From positions 1 through 5,204 of the forward strand of contig JANXXZ010000061.1 in the NCBI GenBank assembly GCA_025350385.1: DNA of 5,204 nt, read 5' to 3'. The notes beneath the pieces were generated by a model, which had not been told where the DNA came from, ran no database searches, and saw nothing but the letters and a program-made list of their open reading frames with translations. This document shows, in pieces, positions 1-4,836 of this stretch. Source of the DNA: Bacteroidales bacterium (GTDB lineage: Bacteria > Bacteroidota > Bacteroidia > Bacteroidales > UBA4417). The translations under genes were made by a program, and so were the position numbers. Every line of letters starts with the position of its first letter. Positions within the stretch are counted from its first letter, which is position 1.

Positions 1-157
1 GTAGGGTTGTGTCGCCTTGTCCTTGTTGAAAATAATTGATTTCAACCTGTTTGTCTCTGAGTGTGATTTGTTTTGCTGTCATTCTTTCTTGTGCTTGTGC
101 CTTGCTTATACTTCCTGAAAGTGAAGCAATGACGATTAATAAAATTGCTTGTTTCAT
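1..157 (-). CDS. Secreted alpha/beta-hydrolase-like protein, N-terminal fragment (runs off the left edge)
   Basis: The 52 visible residues start at the ATG at 155-157 (minus strand). They open with a Sec signal peptide: MKQ, a hydrophobic core (AILLIVIASLSGS), then SKAQA-QE as a likely cleavage region. No lipobox cysteine is present, so the product is probably periplasmic or secreted rather than a lipoprotein. The mature start reads KQVEINYFQQGQGDTTL, the pattern that in alpha/beta hydrolases precedes the first core strand and the oxyanion-hole HG motif (typically LLFIHGW). The catalytic Ser-Asp-His residues lie outside the window, so the hydrolase call rests on this short match and the substrate is unknown. 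The gene lies 58 bp downstream of a frameshifted YafY/WYL regulator on the same strand, so it could be co-transcribed with it, or use its own promoter just upstream (176-183). There is no strong Shine-Dalgarno sequence; the leader is A-rich, as usual in Bacteroidota. Confidence 0.72.
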   Translation of the reverse strand, partial: MKQAILLIVIASLSGSISKAQAQERMTAKQITLRDKQVEINYFQQGQGDTTL

Positions 158-175
158 TTTTGTTTGAATTTGAAG

Positions 176-183
176 CAAAGATA
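176..183 (-). promoter_or_regulatory. Candidate -7 promoter element for the hydrolase gene
   Basis: Read on the minus strand this is TATCTTTG, an exact match to the Bacteroidota -7 consensus TAnnTTTG. It would start transcription roughly a dozen bases before the ATG at 157. A -33 TTG is not obvious; CTGACA lies about 22 bases upstream. If real, the hydrolase gene could be expressed independently of the broken regulator gene. Confidence 0.35.
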
Positions 184-215
184 AAAGGCACATAGGACAG
201 CCCATTGTCAGGGGT

Positions 216-906
216 TTAAAATAATCTTTTTGAACGTTCATCCAAATAGTGTTCAATGCTGAAAGTCTTGTCGGGGTTGAAATGAGTTTGCTGGATTTTG
301 AGCTCTTTTATTCTGTCAAGGCGGAACTCTCTTATTTCGTGTCGTAACTCACAAAAGGCAATAGTTGTCCAGACAGCGCCACTGAAATAAACTGCATAAG
401 GTTGGATGATCCGTTCGGTGATTTGCTCTTCGTCTCTTGACTGATAGTGGATTTTCAGTTTTTCGCTTTCGGTAATAGCATGCTGGATACTGTCCAGATA
501 CAAACTTGCCGGTGTCCAGGGCTTATGAAATCCGATTCTTGAATTTAAAAATTCCAGTTTGTCTTTGTCGTTGAGCGATAAAACTGCTTTTATTTTTAAA
601 AAGTGCCGATTCGTAATTTTGTTTAAGAGAATCCTCGGTATGGTAGTTTAAGATTTTACTGGTTGTTACCAACGCTCTTGCTTCTTCCATGGTGAACATT
701 ACAGGTGGCAACCGGTAACCTTCAACCAGGAAATAACCCTTTCCTTCTTCTTCGCCAATTGGAACACCAGCAAGCCTTAATGTCTGAATATCTCGGTAAA
801 TGGTCCGGTTTGTAACTTCAAACCGGTTAGCTATTTCACGGGCAGTGGTCAGTCGTTTCGATTGAAGTTGTATGAGAATGCTTGTTAGTCTGTCAAGTCT
901 GTTCAT
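216..906 (-). pseudogene. YafY-type HTH/WYL-domain transcriptional regulator, split by a one-base frameshift
   Basis: Two minus-strand reading frames join into one 229-residue protein if a single base is removed from the A5 run of the coding strand at 593-597. Frame one (906 down to about 593) gives residues 1-104. It has an N-terminal winged HTH of the HTH_11/DeoR-like type (RLTTAREIANRFEVTNRTIYRDI, roughly residues 18-40) and a wing with GKGYFL. Frame two continues IKAVLSLNDKDKLEFLNSRI, then a C-terminal WYL domain with IIQPYAVYFSG and FRLDRI (about residues 165-199). The name-giving WYL tripeptide reads WTT here (W179). YafY-family proteins are DNA-binding regulators whose WYL domain is thought to sense a ligand or nucleic acid; the target here is unknown but may be the hydrolase gene just downstream. 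As written, the first frame stops after 127 residues and lacks the WYL domain. Either the gene is dead or the base is a homopolymer sequencing error. The ATG at 904-906 begins MNRLDRLT, a normal start for this family. Confidence 0.85.
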
Positions 907-1010
907 CTGTCGTATTGGGTTTCACTAATTCTGCCATACATCTGGCTATACGCGTATTGCGTTCATATTTCATATATACCGGTTTGGCCGTTAATCTCCT
1001 TATGTTTGAA

Positions 1011-1018
1011 CAAAAATA
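1011..1018 (-). promoter_or_regulatory. Candidate -7 promoter element for the regulator gene
   Basis: The minus strand reads TATTTTTG, matching TAnnTTTG, about 105 bases upstream of the regulator start at 906. I find no good TTG at the expected -33 spacing, so this is weak. It lies right beside the breakpoint of the IS3 relic, so the present promoter may differ from the ancestral one. Confidence 0.22.
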
Positions 1019-1020
1019 AG

Positions 1021-1137
1021 TTAGTTTTTAATTACACTGATATCATGATCACTAAAGATATCTGATGTCTTCATTCCTGCTTCCTGCTTCTTCAGTATAG
1101 CAACAATTTGTGTCTCGGTAAATGGTGTCTTTTTCAT
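1021..1137 (-). pseudogene. IS3-family transposase OrfA, N-terminal remnant (38 codons)
   Basis: Starting at the ATG at 1135-1137, the minus strand encodes 38 residues and then a TAA at 1021-1023. The peptide begins MKKTPFTETQIVAILKK and continues QEAGMKTSDIFSDHDIS. This is the N-terminal helix-turn-helix of IS3/IS911-type OrfA proteins (HTH_Tnp_1), which normally continues into an ATFYxWKxKYGGM-like segment and reaches about 90-100 residues with a leucine zipper. Here the match ends after HDIS; the last four residues (VIKN) look unrelated. In intact elements OrfA joins OrfB by -1 frameshifting to make the transposase, but nothing of OrfB remains. The remnant reads toward the YafY-type regulator gene, about 115 bp away, and has no expected function. 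Confidence 0.72.
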
Positions 1138-1214
1138 AAGAATTTGGCTGTTTAAAATTAACGGTTTTAATTATTCCTCTAATTTTAAATGGCCGAATGT
1201 CGGGGAAGCTTACA
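1036..1214 (-). mobile_element. IS3-family insertion sequence relic (left end only)
   Basis: The fragment reads on the minus strand from a plausible terminus at 1214, beginning TGTAAGCTTCCCCGACATTC. A 77-base leader follows, then the start of orfA at 1137. IS3-family ends typically start with TG and are followed by a short leader, so the arrangement fits. The leader holds a perfect 10-bp inverted repeat (1151-1160 with 1180-1189), which could fold in read-through RNA and dampen transposase expression, as seen in other IS elements. Similarity to IS3 OrfA stops near 1036, inside the helix-turn-helix. No second terminal repeat, orfB or DDE catalytic region is visible between there and the regulator gene. 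The element is therefore dead. The family call comes from the protein start; the exact terminus is inferred. Confidence 0.6.
1151..1189. repeat. Perfect 10-bp inverted repeat in the IS relic leader
   Basis: Arms TTTAAAATTA (1151-1160) and TAATTTTAAA (1180-1189) are exact reverse complements separated by 19 bases. They sit between the putative IS terminus at 1214 and the orfA start at 1137, so the hairpin belongs to the insertion-sequence leader. Confidence 0.6.
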
Positions 1215-1507
1215 GTAAATATAATCAAATCCTTGGCGATTTGAAAATTACAAAATAATCAGAAGTGAGTCTGGTTTGTAAGTATGTTATGATATGAGAG
1301 TATTACAGACATGTAGATTTACGGTATTGTTTTAAGTAGGATTAAGACCTTGTCTTAGAGATATATCATGTGCTTGCCTTAAATGATACTGTAGGGTGAT
1401 CATAAGAGGCAAACCAAGAATGGCAGAGCAAAACGACAATTAAAATATCCATATAGTTTGTTTAGCAAAAGTGACTGTTAATAGGAATAGAATAATTAGG
1501 GTGAGGA

Positions 1508-1605
1508 AGGTGTTCGGCTTATCCACAGGCTGAAAAGAATTTATGTTCACATAGATTGTGACCGATTTAAATGGTGTATGATGGTCAAGGTTGTCGGTTT
1601 ATCCA
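1508..1605 (+). repeat. Pair of imperfect 18-bp direct repeats, 80 bp apart
   Basis: AGGTGTTCGGCTTATCCA (1508-1525) and AGGTTGTCGGTTTATCCA (1588-1605) match at 15 of 18 positions, with an offset of exactly 80 bases. The downstream copy ends about 30 bases before the candidate -7 element at 1638. This would suit binding sites for a regulator of the propeller gene, but no regulator can be named. Confidence 0.45.
1545..1563. promoter_or_regulatory. Dyad-symmetric candidate operator
   Basis: GTTCACA (1545-1551) and TGTGACC (1557-1563) form a dyad with six of seven pairs around a 5-base spacer. The half-site order (TCACA then TGTGA) is the reverse of a classical CRP site, so it should not be called one. 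It lies almost exactly midway between the two 18-bp direct repeats. Confidence 0.3.
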
Positions 1606-1637
1606 ATATAACTTTTCAGTCTTAGGAAAAAAAGAAT

Positions 1638-1645
1638 TAAATTTG
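1638..1645 (+). promoter_or_regulatory. Candidate -7 promoter element for the YCF48-repeat gene
   Basis: TAAATTTG matches the Bacteroidota -7 consensus TAnnTTTG. The -33 region is poor: only TTTTCA near 1613-1618, at about the right spacing. The implied leader is roughly 115 bases. A second, less good candidate is TATTTTG near 1687. Confidence 0.35.
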
Positions 1646-1767
1646 TAAGAATCTTTTATCTAAATACGTTGATACAATCATTTAAATATTTTGCGAAAGG
1701 GTTTACTATCGAATGAAAACTTAAGAATATTTTCGAACGTTTTTGTTAAACAATAAAACTCTAGAAA

Positions 1768-3858
1768 ATGAAAAAAATCAACATTTCAATTATTTTTGTT
1801 TTTAGTTGCTCTTTTTCATTTGCCCAATGGACATGGCAAAACCCTCTACCCCAAGGGAATAATCTGAAAAGCATATGTTTTCATGACACATCCAGTGGTT
1901 ATGCTGTAGGCGATTACGGAACTATAATAAAAACTGTTGATTTAGGCTTAACCTGGTCAATACTGCCTTCAGGAACAATTAATGATTTAAAATCAGTTTG
2001 TTTCATTGACTCTGAAACAGTTTATGCTGTTGGCAATAAGGGTACTATTCTTAAAACTAATGATGGAGGAACAATCTGGTCATTACAGGAATCTGGAACA
2101 AATAAAGACCTGTTTTCAGTCTGTTTTATTAACCCAAGTGAAGGATATGCTGTAGGGGATAATGGAACTCTATTGAAAACATCCGATGGCGGAACAAGTT
2201 GGATAAGTGTGGCAACGGGAACAGCAAATTCATTAAACTCGGTTTTTTTTACTTCAAATGAAAATGGCTGCATAGTAGGTAACTATGGGACAATTTTAAT
2301 AACCGATGATGGTGGGACTAACTGGATTGTACAAAATCCGATTACATCAGAAACATTGAATTCTGTTTATTTCCCTGACAGTGACACTGGTTATGTGGTA
2401 GGAACGAATGGTACAATACTTAAATCAACAAACGGTGGTGTCGACTGGACAATACTGTATAGTCAGGTGATTCTTGACCGATCTTTGTTATCAGCTTATT
2501 TTACAGGAACCAATATAGGCTATGTTGCTGATGAGTATAGTGTAATCTTTAAGACTTCCGATGGTGGAATTAACTGGACAGTTTCAAGTACTGGCAAAGG
2601 ATCAGCATATACTTCCCTGAATTTTCCTGACGCTAATACCGGATTTGCTGTTTATGATTATGGTAGGATTTATAAAACAACTGACGGTGGAATTACCTGG
2701 ACAACCCAGAGCAGTCCGACCCGCAAGCGATTAGTTTCTTCCAGTATTATTCAGGCAAAAAATACCGGGTATACTTGCGGCTGGCAAGGTACAATGCTTA
2801 AAACCATTGATGGGGGATCTAGCTGGGTAGCGCTTCCAAAAATAACAAACAATAACCTTAATTCGGTATGTTTTGTTAATGCTGACACCGGATATATTGT
2901 AGGGAGTTCTGGCACCATACTCAAAACAACAAACGGCGGCGCTGACTGGACTATCAGAACTAAACCTTATACCTATTTATCTTCAGTATTTTCAGCACCC
3001 CAAGGTGGGTCAAATACTGCTTTTGCAGTTGGCGCTGATGAAATGTTTAATGGTTTAATCCTAAAAACGACTGATGGCGGAACTGAATGGTTACGAATGA
3101 ATTCGCCTGCAATAGCACGACTTTACACAGTTAGTTTTGCCAGTGCGGATACCGGTTATACTGCTGGCTGTCTGGGTTATATATTAAAAACAACTGATGC
3201 CGGGACTAACTGGACAGTTGTTCACTCAGGAGGTGACGACTGGTTTAATTCAATTTATTTTGTACCTCAGCTCGGAACAGAAACAGGGTATGCAGTGGGT
3301 AGCAATGGTATAATATTGAAAACCACTGATGGAGGCATTAACTGGACTTCACAGACTTCAGGCACTTCTGATGAACTGGAATCAGTCTATTTTTTAAATA
3401 GCAACACTGGTTTTATTGTCGGAGATAATGGACTTATATTGAAGACAACTGATGGTGGAATCAACTGGGTACGAATCACCTCGGTTACTTCACACAGTCT
3501 TTATTCTATATTCTTTACAGATGAAGACACCGGTTTTATTTTTGGAAACTTTGGCACGATTTTAAAAACAACCAATGGAGGAGGAATAGTTTCAATTGTC
3601 GAAACTAATTCCATCCTTCCAAAATTCAATATATATCCCAATCCGGCTGGCAAATCAATAACATGTTCTTATAACGATAATGTATCAGGCAGAATTATCA
3701 TTGGAATTTACGATTTGAATGGAAAACAATTGAAGCAGAAAAAGTTACAGAATCAAAACTCTATCCAAATAGATATTAGCAATCTGGCAAAAGGTACATA
3801 CCTTGTTAAAATCCAGACAATTGAAGGAATTGAAACCAAAAAATTAGTGATTCAATAA
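1768..3858 (+). CDS. Secreted YCF48-repeat beta-propeller protein with T9SS type A sorting domain
   Basis: This 696-residue protein has three parts. Residues 1-19 are a Sec signal peptide (MKKINISIIFVFSCSFSFA, cleavage likely before Q20). Residues about 21-610 hold 14 repeats of roughly 41 residues with the pattern LxSVxF...TGYxVGxxGTILKTTDGGxxW. These are YCF48-like (BNR/sortilin-like) beta-propeller repeats, with the GTILKT-type cores near residues 51, 92, 133, 174, 215, 258, 300, 341, 382, 429, 469, 514, 556 and 597. Residues about 619-696 are a T9SS type A C-terminal sorting domain (FNIYPNPAGKSI, then YDLNGKQL, KGTYLVKI and terminal KKLVIQ). Such domains direct export across the outer membrane and are removed on release or surface anchoring. 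The protein is therefore extracellular or surface-bound. Plant and cyanobacterial YCF48 assists photosystem II assembly, but in Bacteroidota the repeat is a generic scaffold, so no activity is assigned. The ATG at 1768 is chosen because the signal peptide follows at once; there is no clear Shine-Dalgarno sequence. Confidence 0.95.
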   Translation: MKKINISIIFVFSCSFSFAQWTWQNPLPQGNNLKSICFHDTSSGYAVGDYGTIIKTVDLGLTWSILPSGTINDLKSVCFIDSETVYAVGNKGTILKTNDGGTIWSLQESGTNKDLFSVCFINPSEGYAVGDNGTLLKTSDGGTSWISVATGTANSLNSVFFTSNENGCIVGNYGTILITDDGGTNWIVQNPITSETLNSVYFPDSDTGYVVGTNGTILKSTNGGVDWTILYSQVILDRSLLSAYFTGTNIGYVADEYSVIFKTSDGGINWTVSSTGKGSAYTSLNFPDANTGFAVYDYGRIYKTTDGGITWTTQSSPTRKRLVSSSIIQAKNTGYTCGWQGTMLKTIDGGSSWVALPKITNNNLNSVCFVNADTGYIVGSSGTILKTTNGGADWTIRTKPYTYLSSVFSAPQGGSNTAFAVGADEMFNGLILKTTDGGTEWLRMNSPAIARLYTVSFASADTGYTAGCLGYILKTTDAGTNWTVVHSGGDDWFNSIYFVPQLGTETGYAVGSNGIILKTTDGGINWTSQTSGTSDELESVYFLNSNTGFIVGDNGLILKTTDGGINWVRITSVTSHSLYSIFFTDEDTGFIFGNFGTILKTTNGGGIVSIVETNSILPKFNIYPNPAGKSITCSYNDNVSGRIIIGIYDLNGKQLKQKKLQNQNSIQIDISNLAKGTYLVKIQTIEGIETKKLVIQ

Positions 3859-3895
3859 AGAAAGCCTTGTAAGAGAAAATCCAGATTATGTTTAA

Positions 3896-3930
3896 TTTGA
3901 TTTCGTAAAGTCGTTTTCACATTAATCAAA
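3896..3930 (+). repeat. Inverted repeat just downstream of the propeller gene
   Basis: TTTGATT (3896-3902) and AATCAAA (3924-3930) are exact reverse complements with a 21-base loop, about 40 bases after the stop codon. The stem is AT-rich and no T-tract follows, so it is a poor intrinsic terminator. Confidence 0.25.
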
Positions 3931-3988
3931 ATCGGACGGTGCTGGCAAAGAATCCGTTTTATATGAATTGGGCGCCTGATTAATATAG

Positions 3989-4096
3989 TCAACCTTCATC
4001 TAAAAAAACCTGAATCGATTGAAAGTATTGTGAAGTAAGGATGCTGAGGATAGGCCGACTTCCTTTACCATCTTTCACCTGTATAAGCCGGAATTT
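3989..4096 (-). pseudogene. Possible tyrosine-recombinase remnant
   Basis: A 35-codon minus-strand frame without a start codon reads FRLIQVKDGKGSR, then PILSILTSQYFQSI and VFLDEG before a TGA at 3989-3991. The IxVKxGKGxKxRxxxLS pattern is what tyrosine recombinases (XerC/D-like and IS91-linked integrases) show between their first catalytic arginine and the following helix. The segment KDR(Y/F)xx is shortened here. The same frame continues upstream through two stop codons (near 4097-4099 and 4148-4150) to about 4270 without further clear motifs. The catalytic R, HxxR and Y residues are absent. The match is short and by eye only, so it could be coincidental. Confidence 0.25.
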
Positions 4097-4131
4097 TTAT
4101 AAAAGTAAATTGATATGAGCCTGTACTTTAT

Positions 4132-4147
4132 CCATCCTGAAGGATGG
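4132..4147. repeat. Compact hairpin CCATCC-TGAA-GGATGG
   Basis: A perfect 6-bp stem with a 4-base loop. No T-tract follows on either strand, so it is not an obvious terminator. A related string, CATCCTGAAAGG, recurs at 4354-4365. Confidence 0.4.
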
Positions 4148-4227
4148 CTAATCATCATCGGCTGAAATTGGATTTTTCAAATGTTTTTTGCAGTGAGAAC
4201 AAGCTACAGCAAAAGAAAGAGGTGCAT

Positions 4228-4272
4228 CGGTGTATATGCCGACTAACTTGACCACTTTACACCGTTTTATTT
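4228..4272 (+). terminator. Candidate intrinsic terminator for the plus-strand gene
   Basis: CGGTGTA (4228-4234) and TACACCG (4258-4264) are exact 7-bp inverted arms with a 23-base loop. TTTTATTT follows directly at 4265-4272. It lies about 370 bases past the stop of the propeller gene, which is distant, and the loop is long. The arms could equally be the end of a decayed mobile element. Confidence 0.28.
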
Positions 4273-4345
4273 ATGCCGCAATCTTTATTGATGTATTGAA
4301 TTAAGCGAAATCATATATGTTGAATGATTCGCGGAACGACCTTAT

Positions 4346-4462
4346 TTACCATTCATCCTGAAAGGTAAAATCCGGGTAAACCTCATTTTCAGTGGCATCA
4401 ACGTTCCATTCTTCTCCCTGTATTATACCCTGCCATTTTAGATTATATCTGGTGTAAAATTC
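4346..4462 (-). pseudogene. Orphan C-terminal-like reading frame, unrecognised
   Basis: A minus-strand frame of 38 codons follows a stop codon and has no start. It reads EFYTRYNLKWQGIIQGEEW, then NVDATENEVYPDFTFQDEW and a TAA at 4346-4348. The composition (acidic, aromatic, no low-complexity bias) looks like a protein C-terminus rather than random AT-rich DNA. I do not recognise the family. A TTTACC/GGTAAA inverted repeat (4345-4350 with 4364-4369) spans its stop codon. It may be the tail of a lost gene, or chance. Confidence 0.22.
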
Positions 4463-4488
4463 TTAACAATATCTGCTTATTATAACCT

Positions 4489-4498
4489 GTTCCGGAAC
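4489..4498. repeat. Perfect 10-bp palindrome GTTCCGGAAC
   Basis: An exact palindrome 4 bases before the left copy of the 11-bp direct repeat that brackets the tandem array. Its role is unknown. Confidence 0.4.
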
Positions 4499-4502
4499 GG
4501 AT

Positions 4503-4625
4503 TTCTGTCCTCCTTTTTCCGGGATAAATTTTCCTGCTGTAGAAAATAAATTTCCTGCGCAAGAAAATATAATTTCCTGCGCAAGAAAATAAATTCCCTG
4601 CGGTAGAAATTAGATTCTGTCCTCC
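4503..4625 (+). repeat. 11-bp direct repeats bracketing the tandem array
   Basis: TTCTGTCCTCC occurs at 4503-4513 and again at 4615-4625, identical in both copies. They lie 10 bases before and 5 bases after the 21/22-bp array. They could be a target-site duplication or the outer parts of a larger duplicated unit. Confidence 0.6.
4524..4609. repeat. Four-unit tandem array, 21/22-bp period
   Basis: Four units of 22, 21, 22 and 21 bases (4524-4545, 4546-4566, 4567-4588, 4589-4609) share the pattern ATAAATTTCCTGCGCAAGAA(A). The two central units are nearly identical; the outer two differ at the core (CCTGCTGTAG and CCTGCGGTAG). The central core TTTCCTGCGCAAGAAA is an almost perfect palindrome around TGCGCA with one mismatched pair. 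There are no unique spacers, so it is not a CRISPR array, and the mixed 21/22 period breaks any single reading frame. The period is close to two helical turns, so the dyads lie on nearly the same face of the DNA. Confidence 0.8.
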
Positions 4626-4678
4626 CGTCACCCATATTGAAACATGGCGTCGGGAGACGGGCTGTCAAATTGCATGGG

Positions 4679-4719
4679 AAAAGCAGGGCGTACAATCCTC
4701 TGTTGCACTAAATCCCTGC
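4679..4719 (-). terminator. Candidate intrinsic terminator for the right-edge T9SS gene
   Basis: On the minus strand, GCAGGG (4719-4714) pairs exactly with CCCTGC (4688-4683) and is followed directly by TTTT (4682-4679). An inner helix pairs 4703-4708 with 4690-4695 at five of six positions around a 7-base loop. It lies about 105 bases downstream of the stop codon at 4825, in the direction of that gene's transcription. The T-tract is short, so this is a reasonable but not strong call. Confidence 0.45.
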
Positions 4720-4806
4720 CCAAAGTTGAATAATTGTGTGGAAAGGCACTCAGAACTAGTATGAGCAAAGACACAATGAAAAAAGCTTCGTACTCTGAAC
4801 AAAGTA

Positions 4807-4836
4807 GTTGTTTTATCGATAATTCTAATAAACAAC
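4807..4836 (-). repeat. Inverted repeat spanning the stop codon of the right-edge gene
   Basis: GTTGTTT (4807-4813) and AAACAAC (4830-4836) are exact inverted arms. The stem extends slightly with one bulged base. The upstream arm lies in the last codons of the minus-strand gene and the loop contains its TAG. With an AT-rich stem and no T-tract, it is more likely a 3'-end stabilising structure than a terminator. Confidence 0.3.

Larger units (their letters stand above)
1215..1767. other. Gene-free AT-rich stretch upstream of the propeller gene
   Basis: Neither strand carries a recognisable gene. The longest items are short, unconvincing reading frames such as a 28-codon minus-strand frame at 1366-1452. 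The stretch does hold structure: a 6-bp dyad with a 3-base loop (TAAGAC/GTCTTA, 1343-1357), paired direct repeats (1508-1525 and 1588-1605), a dyad between them (1545-1563), an exact DnaA-box 9-mer (1519-1527) and a candidate promoter (1638-1645). It most likely acts as the regulatory region of the gene starting at 1768. Confidence 0.6.
3859..4824. other. Gene-free gap between two convergent T9SS-cargo genes
   Basis: The two flanking genes end toward each other across 966 bp with no intact gene. Present are a minus-strand fragment resembling part of a tyrosine recombinase (3989-4096), an orphan C-terminal-like frame (4346-4462), several inverted repeats (3896-3930, 4132-4147, 4228-4264, 4345-4369, 4489-4498), a 21/22-bp tandem array (4524-4609) and a more GC-rich, foldable segment (about 4620-4720). 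The mixture looks like decayed mobile DNA plus terminator structures. Confidence 0.6.

Noticed and set aside
901..979. Small minus-strand frame (MKYERNTRIARCMAELVK...) overlapping the regulator start
   Set aside because: 26 codons, no family resemblance; probably only the leader of the regulator gene.
1343..1357. TAAGAC-CTT-GTCTTA hairpin as a terminator
   Set aside because: No T-tract on either strand and no gene ending nearby; retained only as a small dyad.
1366..1452. 28-codon minus-strand frame with a hydrophobic start (MDILIVVLLCHSW)
   Set aside because: Too short, no ribosome-binding or conserved features, and easily produced by chance in AT-rich DNA.
1519..1527. Replication origin
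   Set aside because: One exact DnaA box plus one poor match, with no dnaA, repA or iteron cluster nearby.
1545..1563. CRP-type binding site
   Set aside because: Half-sites are in the reverse order (TCACA then TGTGA) with a 5-base spacer, unlike TGTGA-N6-TCACA.
2022..2273. 83-codon open frame on the minus strand inside the propeller gene
   Set aside because: It is antisense to the repeated GTILKT/DGG codons; the repeats keep the opposite frame open. No start signal or family features.
4524..4609. CRISPR array
   Set aside because: Units are 21-22 bp and directly abutting, with no unique spacers and no cas genes.
4443..4695. Overlapping minus-strand frames of 62 and 71 codons across the tandem array
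   Set aside because: Their odd RREFIFL/RRKLYFL heptads are simply the 21-bp DNA repeat translated. The frame is broken by the 22-bp units and no known domain is present.
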